Assembly (NCBI RefSeq): GCF_000182925.2
Contig: NC_026503.1
Coordinates: 1,178,001 to 1,242,000 of the forward strand
From: Neurospora crassa OR74A
Lineage: Eukaryota > Ascomycota > Sordariomycetes > Sordariales > Sordariaceae
Reading direction: 5' to 3'
Length of the DNA: 64,000 bases
Each line of letters opens with the position of its first letter. Position 1 is the stretch's first letter. A program made the translations under genes and the position numbers. The notes under the pieces were generated by a model. That model saw nothing but the letters and a program-made list of their open reading frames with translations. It was not told where the DNA came from and ran no database searches. Below, piece after piece: positions 11,067 through 21,354 of this stretch.

Positions 11067-14000
11067 TCAATGCCATTGACTTTGACCCTGACCTCCACCG
11101 TTCCCGCCCATAAACCCTTCCTCCAACGTCCTCTCCTCCAAGTTCCTGATGAAGTCGCGGTTGTTGCCCTGGCCCCGTCCAGACGCCTGAGCACGGCTTC
11201 CCCTCCTCGGCATCCTTTGGCTGGGCTGCGAGTCCATTCCCATGAGACCGTCTGGTGGCGGTGGGTAGTAGGCCGGGCTCGGTTGCAGACGAATTGGCTG
11301 GGTGGGATCAAGATGGCTCGCGACGCGCTGGATGGACACAGGAATACCACTTTGCTGTTGCTCCATTGTCGAGGACCGTTGCCTCTGGCGCGCCGCCGCC
11401 GCCGCCTGTTGCTGGGCGTACAGATTTGACTGGGACACGCCCGCGTAGTTCGCTGGAGGCATCTGTACTTGCGGTACCTGCGGCTGCTGTTGTTGGGGCA
11501 TTCCTTGTTGGGGGTATGCGCCCTGCTGAGAGCCGTAGGGTGGAGGCGCGCTAGCGTGACTGCTGCTGCCACCAGGAGCGTAAATGTTGTTGTTGGAATA
11601 CAAGGGCTGAGGTTGCGTGTGGGTCTGCTGGGGATATTGCTGCCCAGTGGCCATCGACCCGTAAGGGTTTTGGGCCTGGTTTGCCGCAATGGCGTTGGCT
11701 TGCGCTTGTTGCGCCTTTTGCTTGCTGAATGCCTCGGCCTGTATCTGCTGTTGAGTTCCCGGGGCTGGTGATCTGTTGAGCGAACTTGACTTGAGGTTCA
11801 TGGGCGGTACAAACGGTCCAGTAAACTTCGATTGGGTGATGAAAGGATGTAGCTTGGCTTGTTGAGGCGACCATCGTTCCAAGGGATTGATCGTCAGCAG
11901 ACCCCTGACAAAATCGATGAAAGCGATACGGTTGTTCATTTCTAGGACAAGGTCAGCTTTTATAGCCGAACACACCGAATGCGCTCGACTCACCTCTGTC
12001 AATCTCTGACTGCTTCATGTTCTTCCTCGGCATCGGGTACGTCTTGATAATCTCGGGTAGTGTGTTGGCTTGGAAGTACTTCTTGCTAGGTTGTTCCTTC
12101 GTGCCATGCTCCCGAGAGTATTGCTCCATAGACTTCAGGTGGTAGGTTTTTCTGCCGAACTCATCTTGCCTCTTCTCGAAGAACTCTCCTGCCTGCTTGC
12201 CCATCTCGATCATCCAGTTTGGAGGGTTTCCCAGCATCTCGACGATTCGTGACACCTGGTTGTACTCGGAAGAACCGGGGAAGAGGGGAAGACCCAAGAA
12301 AAGCTCAACCACAATGCATCCCAAAGACCACATATCAATAGCCGAAGAATAAGGCAAGCCAAGTAACACTTCAGGAGATCGGTAGAATCTGGACTGAATG
12401 TACGTATAGACAGTCTGCCGTTCGTCGCAAGCGGATCCGAAATCGATAATTTTGATGATCGGGCTCTCGAGGTTTTTCAGGAGAATGTTCTCGGGTTTCA
12501 GGTCGCAATGGATCAGTCTTGCCTTGTTGAGCAGAGAAAGCCCATTCAGCAGCTGCTGCGCAAAGACGCGAACCAGTGTCGTGCTCAAGCCTCGGAACTG
12601 GTTTTGCTTGATCAGCTCGTATAGGTTGACACTAAGCAACTCGAATACCAAGCACAAGTGTTGGCGATGGATAAATGTATCCTTTAGTCGCAACAGATGG
12701 TGATCGTCGTTTTTGTCGAGCTTTGTATTGAGCTGAGCAGGAGGTTAGCGCGTGTCGCAAACAATCAAGTCAACAATGCTGGTAAACGAACCAAATCCAA
12801 AACAGACACTTCCATCATGCTTTGGTTGAAGTAAGCTGTTCGGTTCTTGATGACCTTGACCGCAACAACTTCTTGCGTCTTCAAGTTTTGGCATTTTACG
12901 ACCTGGCCGAAGGTACCCTGGCCAAGGACATCGAGAATCAGGTAGCGGTTCCTGGTACAAATATGTAAGTGACTGCTTCTCGACTCGTGGTGGGCAGCAA
13001 CTTACTTATGACCAGCCTCCTCCGAGCCCAGGATGTCATTCACATAGAGGATATAATCGCTGTCCTCGTTGTCATAGCCGTCATTCTTCACTCCCTTGCT
13101 AGGCTTGGTAAGGACGCGCCGAGGATTCCTAGACGACTCGTACTTGAAGCCGGGGTTGCATATTCGGTAGGTGGCGGGGAGGTGAACTGTTAGCGCTTGG
13201 AGGGGCTACCGTGGTTCGTTAGCAAGCTGCCCAAAGCTATTTCTCTCGCGAACTTGTACATACACTGATAAAGCCGCCTTCCGGGTTCGCTCGTCGATGA
13301 GCCGGCTGCTTGTTAATCTTTGGTCGAAGGTCCTGGGGTCCTCGTATTTTCCTAAACTCGGGAACTGGCGTCCTTTCGGGCATGGGCATCTGTTGCGACT
13401 GCGAGTTCATGCGCCTTGGCGGCGACTTGGGGTCCATATAAGAGCCGTCCATGGTAGAGCTGATTGCCGAGTTTGGATAGCTGTGGTCGTGTTGAGCGGG
13501 TGCGTATGGGTTGATGGGGGGAAGCTGTTGGGATGCTTGACGGCTGGTGTAGTAGGGGCTCTGTTGCTGTTGCTGCTGCGGCGGCTGCTGTTGCTGTTGT
13601 GATTGCGGCGGGGCATATTCGTTCGGTCGCGTAGGGGATTGACGTTGGGCGGGGGAGAATTGGCTTCCCTTGGGGTATTGGGAGGCAGGCGAGAGCGCCT
13701 CCATGGGCGAGTATCGCTGCGCGGCAGCAGATGGTTCTTGGGACGTACTAAGGCTGGCGGGGCGACCACCGGAGAGAGAGTGATGCGGCCTCAGGGGGTA
13801 CTTGATGGTAGGGTTCTGGGATGAGTATGGATCGTGGGCATCCTGCATAGCGACGTCGCCGTTGGCGTCGCGCGACTGGGACGACGTCATTGGGGAAATG
13901 GAGGAGGACTGTGGTTGCGCGCTTGGGTTCAGACCGGCCTGGTACGGATCATACTTGTATCCGGCCAGCGGCTGCTGCTGCGCCTGGACCTGGCCGTTGC

Positions 14001-14106
14001 TGGCGTAGTCTCGAGGGGACATGGACATTTGGCCGGAACCGTTGTTGTATCTCCTGGACGAGCCGCTGGCGGCAGAGTCAGAGTACGGTTGCCATTGCTG
14101 CTCCAT
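11067..14106 (-). CDS. yak1: DYRK-family protein kinase Yak1
   Basis: Dual-specificity kinase that restrains growth and promotes stress responses downstream of PKA/TOR in fungi. Five exons (14106-13264, 13205-13006, 12951-12792, 12732-11994, 11941-11067) encode 938 residues. The first 280 residues are Q/S/P-rich. The DYRK homology box (YRICNPGFKYESSRNPRR) follows, then the kinase domain from about 348: glycine loop GQGTFGQV, Lys380, HCDLKPENI with catalytic Asp478, DFG at 498-500, and YTY (Tyr510, Tyr512), the autophosphorylated activation loop. The tail from about 700 is Q-rich. Intron 3 (12733-12791) begins with the unusual donor GTTCGT, required to keep the conserved EVSVLDLLNTKLDK junction. 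All other junctions are standard. A gene-free region of 5.5 kb lies upstream. Confidence 0.95.
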
Positions 14107-14348
14107 GGCTGCTGGCAGGGCGAAGGCCAGCTCGCGGGACGGGCTCGGGGCTGTTGCTGGGTCTGGTTTGGCAATGAATTCTGTTGCGGTGGCCGGTGGT
14201 GTCGTCGGCGCGAGAGGGGGGAAGGAGAGGGAGGGTTTGAAGCTTTCGAAGACGATGGACTCGGGTCGCTGGCTGGCAGGTCACAAGTGTGGGCCTGATG
14301 ATGGAGGTGCGGACCGCGGACTGCCTGCTTGGGTGGTGCGCACTAGAA

Positions 14349-14414
14349 CTAGAGGTAGTGACTGCACCAGTGGGCAGTGGCTACCTAGGTTCTGCTACCT
14401 CTAGTGTACAGTCC
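14349..14414. repeat. short inverted repeat upstream of yak1
   Basis: CTAGAGGTAG at 14349-14358 is repeated as its exact reverse complement CTACCTCTAG at 14405-14414, with a 46-nt spacer that itself contains CTACCTAGG. Arms of this length could form a cruciform or be paired protein-binding sites. Confidence 0.6.
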
Positions 14415-16357
14415 AGTACTGGTTTGTTTGTTAGCTCGAGACCTCGTGTCAACTTTCCTAAGCATTTTCATAGCTAACTAATGTATAATCTTACTTTGGG
14501 CAGGCCATCTTTCACATTCAAAATGCCAAATTAAATCCAACTAATACCTTTTAATTTATCTATTTAACCTTTAGGACTATTCGAAATAGATTTTGTCTAG
14601 TATACTATGTTTATTATTGTACAGTAGGAGTGCCTGGTGTACCAAGCTAACAATCAAACCAGCATTGGACTGTAGTAGCCTCTGTACCTAAAGTAACTAC
14701 CTCTGGGCTCCACTGGTACTGTTGGGGCAGCTCAAAGTTTAGGTAGCCAGATGAGTGCCCTGTCCTGGGCTGTTGGTGCCGTCGAGAGGACCCGCTCTCT
14801 GCTTGCAACAACCTGTGTACGGGGAGGCGGAGAGGGCAAAGCGCAAGGAGCAAAGCGGGCCAAGCGGTGCCAAGGCGCTGCGAATAAAACCTACTCTCTC
14901 CTATAGGAATGCCAAGTAATCCCTGGTAGCCAAAATCTTTCCTTTCAGCTCGGGCAGTACAAAGCTGTGGTGGGCTGTCTCGTGGATGTGGATTAGACGC
15001 GGTTCGGTTGGACGATTGGGACGGACGGGCAGAACAGAGACGGCCCGGGAAGAGGTTTTGGGGCTGTTGGCGGGCTGTCTTTAGCCAGACCTACGGGCAG
15101 GGTTCAGTCGGCCAGGTAGGTCGCAGGTAGGAGGAAGAGACACCAGTTAAATGAGCCTCCGTCGCTTGTTGCTTCTCCAGCTGTAATCAAGAAGAAGGGA
15201 AATACAGTACGTCAGAGAAAGCAGCAGGACCTGGAGGAGGAGGACGAGAATGAGGACGAGGCAGTGACCAAGCAGTCACGTCCGGGCAACAAGGCTGTAC
15301 ACCTAGAGGTACACAGAGTACGGCAGGGAAATCGCAGTCATTCGCACCATGTGCAGAAACAACGGGGCTTCCGTCGAGACCGATCCGTAGGCGGTTCCTG
15401 TTCCGGTTGCTCGTGATAGTCGGTGGATTTCGTATTTATTCAAGGGTTCCCAACGTTATGGTGAGGTATGCCCAGACAGGGTACACAACACAGGTGGGTT
15501 GAATTGGGTGGTGAGAGTCTGACTCCCCGCCCGCCAATGTTGTGTCAAGTGGAGGAGCCCTTGCTCTCCAGTTTTGACAACGACGACGACGACGACGTAG
15601 ATCTTGAGACTCCCGCGTCGAGAACCTTCAATTTCAGTCTCTAAGGAGTAGGAACTTTAGCCTCTGCCAATAAATGCACCAAATGCAGTGCAGAAAGCCA
15701 GCCGGTTCCTAACCTGGCCTGATGATTTCGAATCTGCGCTTCATGTGCACTTAGTTTTGTTTTTGTGTCTTTCCAGGTTGAAGGATGGATCGTTGTGGGC
15801 GTGCAGCTGGCTGAGCAGTTCAGCGCAAGCGGTTGTCTAGTGAAACATCTGATATTATGCCCGCAATGTCCGGTATGTTAGGCCGGTACTGCTAATTTGT
15901 ATAGCCACCAACACCAATACCTTCACCAATACATAACCAACAACCTGGACCTAAAAGGTCTGACCATGAACGCCTTTGGCGCCAACGGTTGGTGTTTGAC
16001 ATGGCTTTTCTCTTCTCGACCGCATCCCTTCTTTGGTTACGTTTCTTCCCTTACTCCCTTTGCAGATCTCGGGTCCTAATATATTATGAAGCTTCATGAT
16101 TTTCAAGTTGGTGGTAATCGGACAAAACTCTTGGCGTACGTTTTCGTCGTCCGGTTGGAGCTGCAAACAACCACCGGAGATCATTCATGATGCCCGTCAT
16201 TGAGACACATCCAGATAAAGTGGGGAGTACTAAAAGGACCTTGAGATTGAACGAAGAGTGCCTGCCCAGTCTCCAGCAGGTGGCGTTTCGACAGGCCACG
16301 CACGCTGCAAGCAGCCAGGGCAGCCCATCTCGCTGCCCATCCAGGCGAAGCGGTCAT

Positions 16358-16374
16358 AAAAAAAAAAAAAAAAA
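16358..16374. repeat. A17 homopolymer
   Basis: Run of 17 A bases in the intergenic region upstream of yak1. Confidence 0.9.
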
Positions 16375-17551
16375 CCCGAACTGACCTGAAGCAACATCAT
16401 CAATCGATCCCAGCTTGAACGTCAAGCTGCAACAACAACAACAACAACACCACACAACTCCGCACCACCAGTACTCAATACGAAGAAAGAAAAGAGGCAG
16501 CTTTCTAACGAACCTATTTTGAAATGCCTTTTTGACCGATATGATAGTTGAGAGTCGAATCAAAATCCACCCACCTACCTTGCAACTGATCGCATCGATG
16601 TGTTGGGTTATTTTACGAGGCCATCCCCATCCATATCCACATCCTGTTCAGGCGATCAGCAACCATAATCCAGGCAGTCCCTCGTTCAGCGCCTATGCTC
16701 CTTCCTCCTCACCTTTCACCCTCACCACGATCCACGACCCCGCGGTATTCCATATGTACTGCTAAAAGGAGATTACATACGCAGTGACAGGGGGTTGAGT
16801 GATTGCTTGTTTTAGGTTGGCTTGAGGACCTGGGGGATGCAAACCCACCTTTGTCGGACTTATTCCTCGTATGTATGTAGTGTAAAATTTCCCTGGCCAC
16901 GACCACGACGAAAGATGACGGTACATATGTATCATCGTCGTCGGTGGGAGATCATATCTTTCTTGACTGCTTCAATGCTTCCTTGCATTCACTACTTACT
17001 CGGACAAACAAACAAACCGTGTCCAGATACCATTGCTTTACTTTACTTTGCTTTCCATCCGTCCCTTTTTCCCATCCACGCACTCCATTATCTGTCCCAA
17101 TTCTAAACACACCGACGGCCATCACCACCAACTGCAGCAAGCTACTAATACCATACACCATCAGGAAAGATGAAAAAAAAAATAAAAAAATGGCGGATAT
17201 CAGAGGGTCGTCAGTGACAGCGTGGACCAATGACTCTTTCCAAACGCCTGCACCGCTTTTGGAAACGAGCTGACAACGGCTGGGAGTCTGACTGAGTCTA
17301 GTCCTAGGTACTATGTAGCTACATAATCTGACTTCCAATATCCTCTCTGCCTCTACCTCTGGCCTCTCCGACCAGACCGTCGAGCCTTGGGGATGTCGCG
17401 ACTTTCAGTGCATGATATCCATCCTGGTCCGTGTGTCTCGTTTCACACGCATCACCAATTTGTATCAACCACCATATGGTGAAGACAAAATAATATTATG
17501 TACTCGGACCAGCCAACATACATATCCCAGTCAGAGTCCCTTGACATTTTT

Positions 17552-17575
17552 GGGGGGGGGGGGGGGGGGGGGGGG
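17552..17575. repeat. G24 homopolymer run
   Basis: 24 consecutive G bases in a gene-free region. Such runs can form G-quadruplexes and are prone to length error in both replication and sequencing, so the exact count should be treated with caution. Confidence 0.9.
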
Positions 17576-17810
17576 ATTTGTTTTTTACCATTTACTCCCG
17601 TCAAATTGGGGATTTCGCGCAGTGCGTGTAACACGGAGTAAGTTGCAACCTACCATAGTACTAGCAAGGCATGTGAGATCAGCATGGGTGCGGGTGGTGG
17701 TTTGGTTCGTTCGGTTCATGGGATCGATTGGGATTGGGCATCAACTTGTTGCTGTCCAAAAGCCCAGGGATGATGATTTGGGATGTGACATTGTTCACCT
17801 GTGACGAGAC

Positions 17811-17822
17811 AACCCTAACCCT
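17811..17822. promoter_or_regulatory. telobox-like AACCCTAACCCT
   Basis: Two units of the CCCTAA telomere-type motif. In fungi, AACCCTAA boxes are known binding sites for Tbf1/TRF-type Myb factors in promoters. No start codon lies nearby, so a role here is uncertain. Confidence 0.45.
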
Positions 17823-19601
17823 GATAAGCGCTCATATGTAATTGCATCCCAATCGCTCTCAAGGCTGGATGTAAGCGCCCTCGTTCCTGGATAAGATTGT
17901 TGGTTGAAACCTTGGACATTACATTACACCTTGGGTATATTCTCACTACGTAGCCGAAGCGTCTTGACAACTCCTTTGAATTTGATTCCCAGGTAATTCC
18001 TGTATAGAACCATGCCAAAAGGACTCTGGCCGATGTCTTTTCGAATTATCGTATTCCCTATCACAGTTTTGCAACGGCCTTTCATGATTATCAGAAGTGG
18101 TATCGGATTGATCTATCTGACCAGAGGGCTGGTCAGAGGATTGGTCTCATCAAATTTGTTATGGACGACGCGCCCAGCTATCCTGTGGCATATCTCAGAA
18201 ATAGGTAAACAAATCGCAGGTTTCGAGCTTGTTAGTCTGGCTCCATGGAGGAGTGTTTAGGTAACTAAGCGATTAGTTCTCAAATGTTTGCCTCAGATAC
18301 GGGCAGAGGGTTACACCTGAAGGTGAACCGTAAGACCAGACGGCTTGAACCACAGCTGCTTGCTCAGCAGGACATCAATTGTCTGGACCATTATCAGCAC
18401 ATTCAGAAGCCACGTGCCTAAAAGGCTTGGGATGGCTTTGCCCTTCACTTTTCGTCCCATACACCTATTGCATAATTATCACGCGTTGCATACGGGACTT
18501 AATTCTTGTCATGATCGAACGATCTCCGTAACACCTTCTTCCGTCCCACAACAAGCTTATCATCCCCGCTGGTGGTTACCAACGACATCTTGTCAGGTCA
18601 TCTGGATCCAGTCCAAAAGTTTTAAACGGCGATCTAGAGGCTTGTTGGACATCCAATTCTATACAAAGACTCATACAAGTCTACCCTCCTCATTTACTAA
18701 GTCCTTCAAGGGTATAACGTACATTTTGAAGGACATGATGCTACGTGAGATGAAATCGCGTACCGGAAAACGGAACGTGGAAAATGGGTATCTGTTTAAG
18801 AAACATCCAAAGGCCCACGAAAATACAACGGTAGGAAACGCGCAATGGGTATATCGGAAGAAAAATGCCGCCTTGAATCTTGCGTACACATCGAATTGAA
18901 ATGCTGAAGGAGACGAAATTGGAGAACCGCCAAAGGGAAGAAGAGATCTTGTCGTGACGTGTTCTGGTAAAAGACCTCGAAACTGACTTAACTTTTGTGA
19001 AAATCTGGTATCCAGCGTTGGAAAGATTTTGGAAACATATCATCAGGAAGACGAGAGAGAAACACCTAGCAAACGTAGAAGTGTAGAGTAAGATAAGACG
19101 TTTCGATCGTAGCTTGAGAGAAGAGGAGAGAAAACCGAAGGAAATTACACAAAACCCAAACGGAGAAGAACTTGCAGAAAGAACCATTGGCCCGTGGGAA
19201 TCACTCAGAGAAACGAAGATAGAGAAGAAAGCGCGAGAAAGAAAACGCATTCGAAACTTGACAGGTCAGAGATAAAAGAAAAGAAGGAAGAGCAGTGAGT
19301 GATACATGAGACCAGAGAAGTAAAGAAGACAGGCTCCCAAATTCCCAACAAAATGACTTCCAGTTCCAAAATCCAGTCCTTGATCAACCGGACTTGAGCG
19401 AGGATTTTTTTCCATCCTGGATGTGTGAAAAAGAACCATCCTAACACGAATGCAGCCGCAAAGCCTCCCACCTCTAGTTGGAGCTGAGAAAGCCATTAAC
19501 TTTTCCACCACATGGCAAAGGCGTTTCAATAGAACGGAAAAGAGACGTGGCCCATGCTGTGACCACTACTAAGCAACTGCTCACCGAGGCTTCTTAGGCT
19601 T

Positions 19602-21354
19602 CTAGCCCTGGTAACCACCAAACCCATTGCCGAAGTTCTGGGCTGGGGACGGCTGGTTCCACTGGGCGTTGGGACCGGGCTGACCACGGCCATAACCACC
19701 AGCGCTCGGCGGGCCGTTGTAACCCATCTGGGAGCCGTAGCCGGCAGGTGACTGAGCTTGAGGGCCGTTGTAGTTACCTTGCTGGCCTGGGTAAGAGTCT
19801 ACTTTGTGCATTAGCGGCTGACATGTAGAGACTAGTTCACCGAGTCAAGACTCACTGCCATAGTTATTGAAATAAGTGGAGGGAGTGCCGGGATAACCAG
19901 GCGTCTGGGCACTCTGAGGGCTATAAGGCTGGTTTGGGTCGAACTGTTGAGGGTTGGGCGTCTTGTCCTTGCCCCACTACACACGAAAGGTTAATAATGT
20001 CCTCGTCCAAGATAAGAGATTGTCACTTACGCTGCACTTCAAAGGCCGACCATTGACCTGATACCCATTAAGCTGGCAGATGGCCATGGCAGCATTCTCG
20101 TGAGTGTCCATCTTGATGAATGCAAAGCCGCGATCGGCCTGGAAACGAGACTCGACGACGTAGCCGAAGTTCTGGAAAAGGGGCACGAGGTCATTCTGAG
20201 TGGTGTAAGGAGTCAGGTTGCCGACATAGCAGGTCGTCTGCCAAGCAGGGGTCTGGGCGACAATCATGTCATAGCTGTGAACTCCGTGGGTAGGGAAGTG
20301 GTGGTGGCCATAAGGAGTGGTGGGAGTAAGACCCATCTGCTGCATAGCTTGCTGTTGAGCAATGGAAGGCTGACCCTTCTGGTTGGCCCAGTTGCAACGA
20401 ATGGCACGAGATCCAAGCCATTCGCCATCCATAGAGCTCAGAGCCTTCTCGGCATCGGGACGGTCGCGGAAAGCAACGAAGCCATAGCCGCGGGAGCGAC
20501 CAGTCTTCATGTCCCACATGACTCGAGCCTCGGAGACGGAGCCAAAGGCAGAAAAGGCCTGAAGCAGAACCTCGTCGTTGACTTCGTTGGAGAGATCGCC
20601 GACGAAGATGTGGAAGTGGCCCGAAGTATCCTCCTTGTTCTGGTTGTTCGACTGGTAGGCCCAGTTGACACGGATTTCCTGCATAATTACCGGTGGTCAG
20701 CTCTGCTCTATGGAATCATGGCCAAAGATTCGTAATGTGGAATGGGCGAACTTACGGACTGATGCACGCGCCGACCGTTGAGCGTCTGCATAGCACGCTC
20801 AGCCGCACCGGGATCATCATACTCAACGAAGCCGTAGTTGTAGCCCTTTTGCTGTTTGTCATCCTGAATTGTTAGCAGAATGTCTTGGGCGTCAAGGAAT
20901 CAAACTGGCAGCCTCAACAGGCTGATGTGAAAAATGAACTAACTCGCGGCTGCTCGGAGCCAGGTTTACCCACGTTCTTGTCGGGAATAATTTTGACATT
21001 CTGGACATGGCCAGTCGTCTCGAAAATCTGTCTCAAGACGTCCTCGGTGACCCTAGGGTCAAGGCCGCCGACGTAGAGAGCGCGCTTGTTCGGCTCGGGG
21101 GCGGCGCGGCGGCCGAAGGGGTTGCCGGCGCTGGTGGGCGACATGATGCCGCTCGTGTCACCGTTCCCACCCATGGGCGACGTAATCGCCGTAGGGATGG
21201 GATTGGTGTTTTGCGGGATGTGCAGCGGCGGAGGAGGCATGTGTGCGGAATTCGCGTTGTTGTTTTGACCGTTCTCGTAGCCGGGCGCGCCTGCGTTTGG
21301 TTGAGGTGGAGGGGGAAGCTGTCCGGTGGTGGGAGGCGGGCCAACGTCAGCCAT
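19602..21354 (-). CDS. pub1: poly(U)-binding RRM protein Pub1 / TIA-1 homologue
   Basis: RNA-binding protein of the Pub1/TIA-1 family, which binds U-rich mRNA and acts in mRNA stability, stress granules and splicing. Five exons (21354-20974, 20863-20756, 20678-20031, 19976-19856, 19798-19602) encode 484 residues. A Pro/Asn-rich leader (1-85) is followed by three RRMs: RRM1 about 90-165 (RALYVGGLD; KGYNYGFVEY), RRM2 about 184-262 (HFHIFVGDLS; RGYGFVAF), and RRM3 about 300-372 (TTCYVGNLT; RGFAFIKM). A G/Q/Y-rich, prion-like tail completes it. Intron 1 uses donor GTGGGT; its 3' boundary is uncertain, since CAG at 20864 or an in-phase CAG nine bases further on both fit, changing the product by three residues. 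MADVGPP is the only in-frame ATG near the front. Confidence 0.93.

Larger units (their letters stand above)
14107..19601. other. 5.5-kb gene-free interval upstream of yak1
   Basis: No conserved coding sequence, tRNA or 5S rRNA was recognised. The left part must contain the yak1 promoter and leader; the right part must contain the pub1 3' region. It contains a 10-bp inverted repeat (14349-14414), an ACCTAGAGGTA motif at 15301, (CGA)n near 15580, an A17 run (16358-16374), a G24 run (17552-17575) and an AACCCTAACCCT telobox at 17811. Open frames of up to 184 codons (for example 18345-18899 +) lack family similarity, and opposite strands are open over the same bases. Confidence 0.6.

Noticed and set aside
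17811-17822. Telomeric or subtelomeric origin of the window, suggested by CCCTAA units
   Set aside because: Only two units at each site, and the sites are scattered among conserved housekeeping genes; no telomere array, helicase gene or AT-rich RIP-like DNA.
18345-18899. 184-codon plus-strand open frame in the spacer upstream of yak1
   Set aside because: No recognisable domain, ordinary intergenic composition, and an equally long frame (19250-18741) is open on the opposite strand over part of it.
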